Shown here: one piece after another, positions 1 to 7,451 of the stretch
Layout of the letters: each line of letters starts with the position of its first letter
Position numbering within the stretch: position 1 is the stretch's first letter
NCBI RefSeq assembly: GCF_020622065.1
Contig: NZ_JAHRYQ010000001.1
Location: 682,001-746,000 of the forward strand
DNA: 64,000 nucleotides
Direction of reading: 5' to 3'
DNA from: Geothrix sp.
GTDB taxonomy: Bacteria; Acidobacteriota; Holophagae; Holophagales; Holophagaceae
The notes under the pieces: model-generated
The model's input: only the letters and a program-made list of their open reading frames with translations
What the model was told of the DNA's origin: nothing
Databases searched by the model: none
Translations under genes and position numbers: made by a program

Positions 1-49
1 CAGGATTGCTTGGAATGAGATACGGCCAGCCTGCATCCTGACTCCGGGT

Positions 50-77
50 ATAGCGCAGGGACGCGGTTTTGCGCTAT
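50..77. repeat. Inverted repeat upstream of fabI
   Basis: Arms ATAGCGCA (50-57) and TGCGCTAT (70-77) form a perfect 8-bp dyad with a 12-nt spacer, 40 nt before the fabI start. No T-run follows, so it does not look like a terminator. It could be an operator or a 5' leader hairpin. Nothing else recognisable lies in the first 116 bases. Confidence 0.4.
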
Positions 78-116
78 CCTAAGTGCTTGTTCGGACACGA
101 CTCCGGAGGAGATCGC

Positions 117-896
117 ATGGTGACCAAGGGCGGGCTGTTGGAGGGCAAACGCGGTCTGATCATCGGCGTGGCCAACAAGCGGTCCATCGCCTGGGGCATC
201 ACGCAGAAGGTCGCGGAGGCCGGGGCCCAGCTCTGCCTGACCTATCAGAACGAGCGGCTGGGCGAGAATGTCCGGGAGCTGGCGGCCGAGTTGAAGAATC
301 CCATCCTGCTGCCCATGGATGTGGGCAGCGACAGCCAGATTGTCATGGCCTTCGACGAGATACGGAAGAAGTGGGGGAAGCTCGACTTCGTGGTGCATGC
401 CGTGGCCTACGCGCCGCGCCAGGCTCTAGAGGGTCGCTTCGTAGAGACCAGCCGCGAGGACTTCCGCGTGGCCCACGACATCAGCGCCTACTCCCTGGCC
501 GCCGTCTGCAATGCGGCCCAGCCCCTCATGGCCGAAGGCGGCTCCATCGTGACGCTGAGCTACCTGGGCGGCGAGCGGGTGGTGCCTGGCTACAATGTGA
601 TGGGCGTGGCCAAGGCCGCCCTGGAATCCTGCGTCCGCTACCTGGCCGCCGACCTGGGCCCCCAGGGCATCCGCGTGAACGCCATCTCGGCGGGACCCAT
701 CAAGACCCTGGCGTCCTCGGCCATCCCGGGCATCGGCTCCAAGCTCAAGCAGCACCGCTCCCACACGCCCCTGCAGCGGGACACCGACCAGCTGGAAGTG
801 GGCGATGCCGGCGTCTTCCTGGTCAGCGACATGGGCCGTGGCATCACCGGCCAGGTGCTCTATGTCGATGGTGGCTTCAGCATCATGGCGGGGTGA
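117..896 (+). CDS. fabI: Enoyl-[acyl-carrier-protein] reductase (NADH), FabI
   Basis: Catalyses the last reduction of each fatty-acid elongation cycle (trans-2-enoyl-ACP to acyl-ACP) in the cytoplasm. It is a 259-residue divergent short-chain dehydrogenase. The segment around residues 147-166 carries the FabI active site: Tyr149, then Tyr159 and Lys166 in the Y-x6-K spacing typical of FabI rather than FabG. The N-terminal nucleotide-binding loop reads GVANKRSIAWG, and SAGPIKTLA near the substrate loop is diagnostic. I chose ATG117 because GGAGGA lies 6 nt upstream (105-110); an in-frame ATG at 69 would add 16 unconserved residues. It stands alone, convergent with the bcp gene. Other fatty-acid genes (plsX, fabD, a fabG-type gene) occur elsewhere in the window. 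Confidence 0.96.
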   Translation: MVTKGGLLEGKRGLIIGVANKRSIAWGITQKVAEAGAQLCLTYQNERLGENVRELAAELKNPILLPMDVGSDSQIVMAFDEIRKKWGKLDFVVHAVAYAPRQALEGRFVETSREDFRVAHDISAYSLAAVCNAAQPLMAEGGSIVTLSYLGGERVVPGYNVMGVAKAALESCVRYLAADLGPQGIRVNAISAGPIKTLASSAIPGIGSKLKQHRSHTPLQRDTDQLEVGDAGVFLVSDMGRGITGQVLYVDGGFSIMAG

Positions 897-926
897 GCGC
901 CGGCTGCCCGAAAGGCTTGGACAGGA

Positions 927-1400
927 TCAGCCTTTTTGCAGGGCTGCCAGGACCTCGAGCACGGCCTCGACATGTCCCTTCACGCTGACCTTGGGCCAGA
1001 CATGGCGGATCACGCCCTTGGGGTCGATCAGGAAGGTGCTGCGGATGATGCCCTGCACCCCCTTGCCGTACATGAGCTTCTTCCCGAAGGCGCCCAGGGG
1101 GTTGAGCAGGGCGCAGTCGGGATCGGAAAGCAGGCGGAAAGGCAGGCTCTGCTTGGCGATGAAAGTCTGATGGCTCTTCAGGCTGTCGCGGCTGATGCCG
1201 CAGACCTGGGCGCCCAGGGACTGCACGCGGGCCAGGTTGTCCCGGAAGTCGCAGGCTTCCGTCGTACAGCCGGGGGTGCTGTCCTTGGGGTAGGCGTAAA
1301 GCACGGTCCAGTGGCCCTTCAGGTCCTTGTTGGTGACGGTGTGGCCCTGGTCGTCCTGGAGGGAGAATGCGGGAAGGGAGGTGCCGGGCTGGATGCTCAT
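927..1400 (-). CDS. bcp: Thiol peroxidase of the Bcp/PrxQ family
   Basis: A thioredoxin-dependent peroxiredoxin that reduces hydrogen peroxide and alkyl hydroperoxides in the cytoplasm. The 157-residue protein is normal length for Bcp. The AhpC/TSA fold begins at residue 3, and the active-site stretch STPGCTTEACDFRD places the peroxidatic cysteine at Cys45 and the resolving cysteine at Cys50, the atypical 2-Cys spacing of E. coli Bcp. The frame stays open far upstream, but homology starts exactly at ATG1400 (MSIQPG...). It is divergent from the cysteine desulfidase gene with a 75-bp shared upstream region, so the two could be co-regulated; that is inference. Confidence 0.95.
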   Translation of the reverse strand: MSIQPGTSLPAFSLQDDQGHTVTNKDLKGHWTVLYAYPKDSTPGCTTEACDFRDNLARVQSLGAQVCGISRDSLKSHQTFIAKQSLPFRLLSDPDCALLNPLGAFGKKLMYGKGVQGIIRSTFLIDPKGVIRHVWPKVSVKGHVEAVLEVLAALQKG

Positions 1401-1475
1401 GGGGCCAGGGTAGCGGAGGCCTGGATGTGACCCAAGCCCTTCGGGGGTGGGGTGGAATGAAGGGTGAGGCCGATC

Positions 1476-2726
1476 ATGCGCTTTTCCGAGTTCCTGGATG
1501 CCGAATGGAAACCCGCCCTGGGGTGCACGGAGCCCGCCGCGGTGGCCCACGCCACCAGCCTGGCCGCCGCCCAAGGGACGGGCGAGATCCAGCAGGTGAG
1601 CCTGGTGGTGGATCCCCGCACCTACAAGAACTGCCATGCCGTCGGCATCCCCAACAGCGGTGGGCGCACCGGCGTGCTCTGGGCCCTGGCCCTGGGCGCC
1701 CGGTTGCCGGACCCCTCCCTGGGGCTGGGCTGCTTCGCCGCCGTGGATGCGGGGCTCCTGGCCTCGGCGAAGGGCCTCCTGGACCAGAAGGCGGTCCGCG
1801 TCGAGGTGGACCCGTCCCACCCGGACCTCTACATCGATTGCACGGTGGCCCGCGAGGGTGGCATGGGCCGGGCGGTGCTGGAGGTGGAGCACACCCACCT
1901 GGCCCGGCTGGAGGCGAATGGCGTCCAGATCGGCGGCAGCCCGTCCCTGAGCGGCGCGGCGGGCCTGTCCTCCCCGCGGGCCACCGTGGGAGCCATGGGC
2001 ATCCAGGAGCTGCGGAGGCTTGCCATCTCGATTTCTGAGGAAGACCGGGCCCGGCTGCGGGAGGGCGCGGCATTCAATCTCGCCATGGCCGAACATGGTG
2101 TCTCCCTGCTTCCTCCAGGGTTCGTACCGCCCGCGGGGACGGACCGGCTCGTGCGGCTCTCCCGGCTCGTCAGCGCCGGCGTCTTCGCGCGCATGTCCGG
2201 TGAGCCGCTCATGGTCGTGTCCCTGGCCGGTTCCGGCAACAAGGGCATCACCCTGTCGGTGCCCGTCACGCTCTGGGGCCGCGAGGGCGGGCATGACCAG
2301 GTCCGGATCGAGGAGGCCCTGGCCTTCGGCTGTCTGATGACCTCGGCCACGACGCACCATCTCGGCACGCTGTCGGCCGTCTGCGGGGCATCCAATGCCG
2401 CGGGCATCGGCATCGCCCTGGCGATCCTCCTTCTGGAGGGGGCGACGCCCGCGCAGATGGACCTCGCCGTGGCGAACATGGTGGGCAATGTGGCGGGCAT
2501 GATCTGCGACGGTGCCAAGATCGGCTGCGCGATGAAGGCCATGACGGGGGTGGACGCGGCCTTCCGGTCGGTGGCGCTGGCCCTGGCGGATTTCGGCATC
2601 CCGGCCACGGATGGCATCGTGGGCATCGATGGCGATGCTTCCCTCGCCAACCTCGGGCGCCTGGCCCGCCGCGGCATGATCGGCGTGGATGCCGAGGTGC
2701 TGGAGATCATGCAGGCGAAGCTCTAG
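1476..2726 (+). CDS. cyuA: UPF0597-family L-cysteine desulfidase (CyuA/YhaM-like)
   Basis: Members of this family break down L-cysteine to pyruvate, ammonia and sulfide using an oxygen-sensitive Fe-S cluster related to that of L-serine dehydratase. The 416-residue protein opens with the family hallmark ALGCTEPAAVA near residue 15, holds a second conserved Cys in KNCHAVGIPNSG, and ends with the SDH-alpha-like glycine-rich part (AGNKGITLSVP region and IGCAMKAMTG). ATG1476 is preferred to GTG1464 because AGGGTGAGG (1461-1469) sits 6 nt before it. It lies divergent to the peroxiredoxin, so a role in sulfur or redox balance is plausible. Substrate is inferred from the family; other beta-elimination substrates are possible. 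Confidence 0.85.
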   Translation: MRFSEFLDAEWKPALGCTEPAAVAHATSLAAAQGTGEIQQVSLVVDPRTYKNCHAVGIPNSGGRTGVLWALALGARLPDPSLGLGCFAAVDAGLLASAKGLLDQKAVRVEVDPSHPDLYIDCTVAREGGMGRAVLEVEHTHLARLEANGVQIGGSPSLSGAAGLSSPRATVGAMGIQELRRLAISISEEDRARLREGAAFNLAMAEHGVSLLPPGFVPPAGTDRLVRLSRLVSAGVFARMSGEPLMVVSLAGSGNKGITLSVPVTLWGREGGHDQVRIEEALAFGCLMTSATTHHLGTLSAVCGASNAAGIGIALAILLLEGATPAQMDLAVANMVGNVAGMICDGAKIGCAMKAMTGVDAAFRSVALALADFGIPATDGIVGIDGDASLANLGRLARRGMIGVDAEVLEIMQAKL

Positions 2727-2747
2727 GGACCCGACGCCCCCCGGCGA

Positions 2748-3452
2748 TCAGGCTGGCCTCCGTGGCACGGACACCCAGGCCAGCCCAAGCACCGCCGCGA
2801 GAGCGGCCCAGCCCAGGGGACTCGGGTCCGTGGTGAGGCGGGGCAACTCCTCGGAGAGCAGCCGCCCCAGGCTATCGTGGCTGGGCCCCGGGCCCAGGCC
2901 GAGGGCGGACAGGGTGGCCTCCCCCCACAGAGCGCCCAGCCAGGCGCCCGGAAAGAGCGAGGCGGCCTGATCCAGGCCCCAGGGGGCCCACCGGCGAAGG
3001 GTGGAGGCTGGGGCGGCTCCCAGGACGCGCTCGGCTGCCCAGGCCGGGGAGCGGCGGAAGGCTTCGAGCCGGACGCGGAGGGGGGCTTCGAGGTGGGGGG
3101 CCAGCAGGAGGCCCATGACGAGGAAGAGGACCGGAAGGGAGAGGCCACCCGTGGCAGCGGCCAGGGGTAGAAGGAAGAGCAGAGGTGGTACGCTGCGCAT
3201 GGCGGAGAGGGCACCCCGGCCCCGCCGGCCGTACCAGGCCAGCAGGAGGGCGGTCGCGAGGGCCAGCAAGGCGCAGGCACTGGCGAAACCAAGGCTGCGC
3301 GTGCCGGCCAGCAGCAAGCGCAGCAAGGCGTCCCGGCCGAGGTCATCCAGACCCAGGGGATGTCGGAAGGACATCGCCGCCCCGCCCCGGAAGGGCTCCA
3401 GGGGCAGATCCGGTAGCAGCAGGGCCAGCAGGAAGAGAAGCCGCCCCTTCAT
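2748..3452 (-). CDS. Oligopeptide-type ABC transporter permease, DppC-like, short
   Basis: Inner-membrane permease of a binding-protein-dependent importer. The N-terminus carries HPLGLDDLGRDALLRLLLAG, a good match to the HPLGTDxxGRD signature of DppC/OppC. Further on, the EAA loop region is followed by ATLSALGLGPGPSHDSLGRLL, equivalent to the conserved EAxLSFLGLG...W/GxxL segment. At 234 residues it is clearly shorter than ordinary DppC (about 300). Start ATG3452 overlaps the preceding permease stop (ATGA), so the two are translationally coupled. It is the last gene of a three-gene minus-strand operon in which no DppD/DppF ATPase is visible. Extremely GC-rich and rich in Ala, Leu, Gly, Pro and Trp. 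Confidence 0.75.
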   Translation of the reverse strand: MKGRLLFLLALLLPDLPLEPFRGGAAMSFRHPLGLDDLGRDALLRLLLAGTRSLGFASACALLALATALLLAWYGRRGRGALSAMRSVPPLLFLLPLAAATGGLSLPVLFLVMGLLLAPHLEAPLRVRLEAFRRSPAWAAERVLGAAPASTLRRWAPWGLDQAASLFPGAWLGALWGEATLSALGLGPGPSHDSLGRLLSEELPRLTTDPSPLGWAALAAVLGLAWVSVPRRPA

Positions 3453-4153
3453 GACATTTCCCGTTCCAGGGGCCGCGCCAGCAGCCAGAGGATCGCCAGC
3501 GCCGCGACCCAGGCGGCGAGGCCGACCCGATCCCGGCCGGACACCCGCGCCAGCCAGTCCGCGCCGAGGCCCGGCACGCCCAGTACGCGCTCCAGGACGA
3601 GGGTCGCGGTGAGCCAGACCGGCAGGCGGGCCGCCAGCCACCGACCCCAGAGCCGCCGCAACGCCAGCCAGCGCACCCGCCGTACGGCCTGGGCGCCCCA
3701 GGCTTCCGGGAAGGGGCGCTCTCCCGGCAGGGCATGGGACAGCCAGCGCACTTCGCCGGGCAGGGCGGCAGCCAGGAAGGCCAGGATCCAGGCTCCGGAA
3801 CCGGGCGGCCCCCAGGCGGCGGGCCAAAGGGCCAGCAGGAGGCCGGCCCACAGCAGGTCGGGCGGAGCTTCCAGCAGGGCCAGAGGCCGCCGGGCCGCCA
3901 AGCCCGGGCCGCCCAGCCAGGCCGCCAAGGGTGCCGCCACGGCGAGCGCGAGGACGGCCAGGCCGGCGGGAAACAGAGCCTGAAGGGGGAAGGGCGGGGG
4001 CGCCACCGGCCGCCACAGGGCCCCAGGAAGGCTCCAGGCCAGCGCGAGGGCCAAGCCCCAGACGGCCAGGCCCCCAATGATTGGACGCCAAGCGGTCAGA
4101 CGCCAAGCGGCCGGGCCCCAGGCCGTCCGATCTCGGCCCCGATCGTCCCTCAT
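3449..4153 (-). CDS. Oligopeptide-type ABC transporter permease, DppB-like, short
   Basis: Inner-membrane permease partner of the DppC-like protein. Several hydrophobic helices are evident (around residues 25-45, 60-80, 95-115 and the last 25). The EAA cytoplasmic loop is recognisable as PFPEAWGAQAVRRVRWLALR, followed by LERVLGVPGLGADWL, the counterpart of the ETVFxxPGLG segment of DppB. Only 234 residues, against about 310-340 for DppB; the large periplasmic loop after the first helix appears to be missing. ATG4153 overlaps the stop of the upstream binding-protein gene (ATGA), and its own stop overlaps the next permease in the same way. Confidence 0.7.
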   Translation of the reverse strand: MRDDRGRDRTAWGPAAWRLTAWRPIIGGLAVWGLALALAWSLPGALWRPVAPPPFPLQALFPAGLAVLALAVAAPLAAWLGGPGLAARRPLALLEAPPDLLWAGLLLALWPAAWGPPGSGAWILAFLAAALPGEVRWLSHALPGERPFPEAWGAQAVRRVRWLALRRLWGRWLAARLPVWLTATLVLERVLGVPGLGADWLARVSGRDRVGLAAWVAALAILWLLARPLEREMS

Positions 4154-5562
4154 CGGGCCCAGCGCCAGCCGGCCGCTCCGGGCGTGCTGAGGTAGAGGCC
4201 CAGGGGCCCGGGTTCCACCGTCAGGCGCCGGTCCACCCAGATCACGCTCTGGAAATCCAGCAGGGGCAGGGCTGCGGGATTCTGAGCCCAGATCATCTGC
4301 AGACCCCGCCAGGCGGCATCTCCGGGCTGTTGCGCCCGGGCGGCCAGCTCGGCGAAGCGTGGGTGGCTCCAGCCCGTGAAGTTCATGGGACCCTTGGGCT
4401 CGAGATACTCGAAGACGGCCCAGGGGTGGGGCTCGAACACCACCATGGAGCAGGCCAGGTCGAAATCGCCCTTCTGGAGGCGGGCCACGAGCAGGGCCTG
4501 CTCCAAGGGGATGAGCTGCAGGTCGTAGCCGTCCCTCCGGGCCCGTTCGCGCAGGGCGAGCAGGAGCTTTTCCACGGACTCCTCGCCCGCGACGAAGAGG
4601 AGCTTCAGCGTGGCCGGGGCCCGAGGCGGTTGGCTGGCGGTGCCAGCTTTGGGACTCTGGGCTTCGAGACTCTGGGTATCGATGGCCCGGGCTTCGAAGC
4701 CCAGCGTCTCAGGCCACAGGCCCCGGCTGGGCCGGGCGTTCCGCCCCAGGAGGCGGGGCGGGAAGGCGTCCCGGCGCCAGCGTTCCAGGAGCAGGAGGGG
4801 GCCCGTGCCAGTCCGGCTCCAGGCCACTAGCTGGGCGTGCATGGGCTGGGTCAGCAGGCGGTGGGTGGGGGGCGGGTCGGCCTGGAGCCGGGCCGGGGGC
4901 GCGCCCAGGGTGAGCCAGCCCTTCTGGAGGGCCTGGAGCACGCTGTGGGCGTCCGGCAGCAGGCGGAAGCGGATGCCGTCCACGCGGGGCTTCAGGAAGT
5001 GTTCGCGCGGGGTGAAGACCCAGGCGGCGGGTTCCTTCCGGTAGAGAAAGGGCCCCGAGCCCCGGTCCGCATGGCCTTTCTGGGTCACGGGCACCTGTGC
5101 CAGCTCCAGGAGCAGGCGGCCTGGGGGTTTGGGCGAGCGGATCCAGAGGCGGCCATCCTGAATGCCGGTTTCGGCACCCTGGAGGATGGCCCGTTTGGTG
5201 GGGCTGGCCTGGGCATCGCGGAGCAGCTCCCGGAGCGTCCACAGGGCATCCTCGGGCGTCACCGGGCTGCCATCGGGGAAGCGCGCATCGGCCCGCAGGG
5301 AGAACGCGAGAGCGCCATCCTTTTGGACCTTCCACGCCGTGGCCAGGCGCGGCACCAGCCGCCCATCGGGTCCGATGCCCACCAGCGCATCGCCCGCCAG
5401 GGACTGGAGAATCCACTGCTCGTAACTGTCGCCGCGGATGAAATCCAGGGGGCCCGGATCGCGGGGCAGGGACTCCTCCACCACCTGAGCCCGAGCTGGG
5501 GTCAAGGCCGGGATCAGGGCCGAAAGCAAGACCAAGGTCAGGGCGGCGAGGCGGTTCCGCAT
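4150..5562 (-). CDS. Family 5 extracellular solute-binding protein (DppA/OppA-like)
   Basis: Periplasmic binding protein for an oligopeptide-type ABC importer. A Sec signal peptide occupies residues 1-26 (MRN-R start, hydrophobic core, cleavage probable after ARA). The mature part shows the family-5 pattern: LATAWKVQKDGALAFSLRADARFPDGSPVTPEDALWTL corresponds to the conserved block where substrate transport proteins read W-x-F-x-L-R-x-G-x-x-F-x-DG-x-P-x-T-A-x-DV (quoted in two parts: LATAWKVQKDGALAFSL then RADARFPDGSPVTPEDA). At 470 residues it is somewhat short (usual 500-540). First gene of the operon; its stop overlaps the DppB-like start. Ligand cannot be told from sequence. The upstream 134-bp gap is shared with the divergent ABC exporter. 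Confidence 0.8.
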   Translation of the reverse strand: MRNRLAALTLVLLSALIPALTPARAQVVEESLPRDPGPLDFIRGDSYEQWILQSLAGDALVGIGPDGRLVPRLATAWKVQKDGALAFSLRADARFPDGSPVTPEDALWTLRELLRDAQASPTKRAILQGAETGIQDGRLWIRSPKPPGRLLLELAQVPVTQKGHADRGSGPFLYRKEPAAWVFTPREHFLKPRVDGIRFRLLPDAHSVLQALQKGWLTLGAPPARLQADPPPTHRLLTQPMHAQLVAWSRTGTGPLLLLERWRRDAFPPRLLGRNARPSRGLWPETLGFEARAIDTQSLEAQSPKAGTASQPPRAPATLKLLFVAGEESVEKLLLALRERARRDGYDLQLIPLEQALLVARLQKGDFDLACSMVVFEPHPWAVFEYLEPKGPMNFTGWSHPRFAELAARAQQPGDAAWRGLQMIWAQNPAALPLLDFQSVIWVDRRLTVEPGPLGLYLSTPGAAGWRWAR

Positions 5563-5619
5563 GATGGAGGGCTCGAGGAAGTTTCACCCAGCATGCCCGG
5601 GGGGCGGGACCCTGCCAAG

Positions 5620-5646
5620 TTTCGGGTTCGGGTTCCGTTTCGGGTG
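5620..5646. repeat. Short tandem TTCGGG repeat in divergent intergenic region
   Basis: Between the binding-protein gene and the ABC exporter the sequence runs through three to four imperfect copies of TTCGGG(T). It lies just upstream of a candidate exporter promoter. Function unknown; it could be a simple slippage product or bind a regulator. Confidence 0.4.
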
Positions 5647-5650
5647 TGGC

Positions 5651-5679
5651 TTCGCACGGGATGATCGGTGTTGCTACTC
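5651..5679 (+). promoter_or_regulatory. Candidate promoter for the ABC exporter-FUSC operon
   Basis: TTCGCA (5651-5656), a 17-bp spacer and TACTCT (5674-5679) preceded by TGC give a weak -35 and an extended -10. The implied transcript would start near 5686, just before the GTG start at 5697. This fits the GTG start better than the in-frame ATG at 5661, which would lie inside the promoter. Confidence 0.35.
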
Positions 5680-5696
5680 TGATTGGCGGAGGCCCC

Positions 5697-7451
5697 GTGG
5701 CGGATCTTTCGGAATCCAAGCTGTTCTGGTGGTGGCCCCTCATGGCCCGTCATCGGCGCACGCTCTATTGGGGGCTGGTGGCGACGGTCTGGTGCAGCGT
5801 GGCGGCCTCCGTGGTGCCCTACTGGTCGGGCCGGGCGGTGCATGCCCTGGAGCGCCAGGACTGGCAGGGGTCGCGGGTCTTCCTGGGCTGGATGCTGGCC
5901 TTCACGGCCGCCGCGGGCATCGGCCGCTACCTCATGCGCAACACGCTCATCGGCCTCAGCCGCGATGTGGAGCGGGAGCAGCGCGAATCCCTCTACGGCT
6001 TCCTGCTCTCCCGCCCCTTCTCCTTCTACGAGCGGCAGCGGGTGGGTGACCTCATGTCGCGCGTCGGCGACGATGTGGGCACGGTCCGCATGGCCACGGG
6101 CCCGGGCCTCATGAGCTTCCTCCAGGTGCTGTCCATCCTGCCGGTGACGCTGGGGCTGATGTTCAACACGAGCTGGCGCCTCACTGTGGCCGTCATGCTG
6201 CCCTTCTCGTTCCTGGCACTGGGCTTCTACATCATCGGGAAGTGGAGCCACATGGTGCAGCAGAAGCTGCAGCTGGCCTTCTCGGCCCTCTCGACCTACA
6301 GCCACGAGACCATCAGCGGCGAGCGGGTGGTGCAGGCCTTCGGGCTGGAAGAGGCCCGCGTGGCGCAGTTCGCGGCCCTCAGCTACCGCCACGCGTCGCT
6401 CAGCATGAAGCAATCGGTGATCTTCAGCGCCTATGCGCCCCTATCGGCCTTCATCAGCGGCGTGTCCGCCCTGGTGCTGGTGGCCTACGGCGGCAGCCTG
6501 GTGGTGAAGGGCACCCTGAACCTGGGCGACCTGACGGCCTTCACGGGGTTCCTGGTGGCCTTGGCCTGGCCCATGATGAGCCTGGGATGGTCCGCGAACC
6601 TGTTCCAGCGGGCCAAGGCCGGCCAGGAACGGCTCGACCAGGTGTTCCGCAGCCCCGAAGCGCCCCTCCCCCCTGCCGAGGCCATCACCCTGCCGGAGGT
6701 CCCGGCAGCCCTGGCCCTGGAGGGCGTGAGCCACCGCTTCGAGACGGGGCGCGGCCTGGGTCCCCTGGATCTCGCGCTGGCTCCCGGCGACAGCCTGGCG
6801 GTGGTGGGTGGCATCGGCTCGGGCAAGACGCTGCTGCTGCAGACGCTGGCGGGCCTCCGCGAGCCGCAGGCCGGGCGCATGCTCGTGGACGGCGAACCCC
6901 TGTCCGACGCCACCCTCCGCCGGCACTGGGCCGGCCTGGGCTGGGTCCCCCAGGAGGCCTTCCTCTTCTCGGACACGCTGCGCATGAACCTGGCCATGGG
7001 CCGCCCCGAGGCGACCGAGGAGGAAATCTGGGAGATCGCCCGGGTGGTGGCCATGGACGAGCTGATCCACCGCCTGCCCGACGGCCTCGACACGGTGGTG
7101 GGCGAGCGGGGCGTGGCGCTCAGCGGCGGCGAGCGCCAGCGCACGGCCCTGGCCCGGGCCCTGCTGCGCCGTCCCCGCCTGCTGCTGCTGGATGACGCAC
7201 TCTCCGCCGTGGACGCCGAGACCGAGAGCCGCATCCTCGAGAACCTGCGGACCTTCCTCGGCAAGTCCACCCTGGTGCTGGCCACCCACCGCGTCTTCGT
7301 GGCGGAGACCTGCGCCCGGGTGCTGGTGCTGGAGGAGGGCCGGATGATCCAGCTGGACACGCCCGAGGTGCTGGCCACCCAGCCCGGTCTGTTCGCACGC
7401 CTCAAGAGACTGCAGAGCTTGGAACGGGAGCTGGTGAAGGGCGCGGGATGA
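5697..7451 (+). CDS. ABC exporter, fused permease-ATPase (MdlA/MsbA type half-transporter)
   Basis: Inner-membrane type I ABC exporter half-molecule expected to work as a homodimer or with an unseen partner. Residues 1-300 form the six-helix transmembrane domain; residues about 325-584 are the ATPase. Walker A is GGIGSGKT, the signature is LSGGERQR, and Walker B is LLLLDDALSAVD, followed by the H-loop LATHR. GTG5697 is chosen because CGGAGG (5687-5692) lies 4 nt upstream; ATG5661 is an alternative adding 12 residues. The stop overlaps the next gene's start (ATGA), tying it to a FUSC transporter. Substrate is unknown; MdlA/B-like and lipid or drug exporters share this architecture. Confidence 0.9.
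   Translation: MADLSESKLFWWWPLMARHRRTLYWGLVATVWCSVAASVVPYWSGRAVHALERQDWQGSRVFLGWMLAFTAAAGIGRYLMRNTLIGLSRDVEREQRESLYGFLLSRPFSFYERQRVGDLMSRVGDDVGTVRMATGPGLMSFLQVLSILPVTLGLMFNTSWRLTVAVMLPFSFLALGFYIIGKWSHMVQQKLQLAFSALSTYSHETISGERVVQAFGLEEARVAQFAALSYRHASLSMKQSVIFSAYAPLSAFISGVSALVLVAYGGSLVVKGTLNLGDLTAFTGFLVALAWPMMSLGWSANLFQRAKAGQERLDQVFRSPEAPLPPAEAITLPEVPAALALEGVSHRFETGRGLGPLDLALAPGDSLAVVGGIGSGKTLLLQTLAGLREPQAGRMLVDGEPLSDATLRRHWAGLGWVPQEAFLFSDTLRMNLAMGRPEATEEEIWEIARVVAMDELIHRLPDGLDTVVGERGVALSGGERQRTALARALLRRPRLLLLDDALSAVDAETESRILENLRTFLGKSTLVLATHRVFVAETCARVLVLEEGRMIQLDTPEVLATQPGLFARLKRLQSLERELVKGAG

Noticed and set aside
1401..2360. N-terminal extension of the peroxiredoxin frame over the cysteine desulfidase gene
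   Set aside because: The extension is low-complexity, antisense to a conserved gene, and the family start at 1400 is clear.
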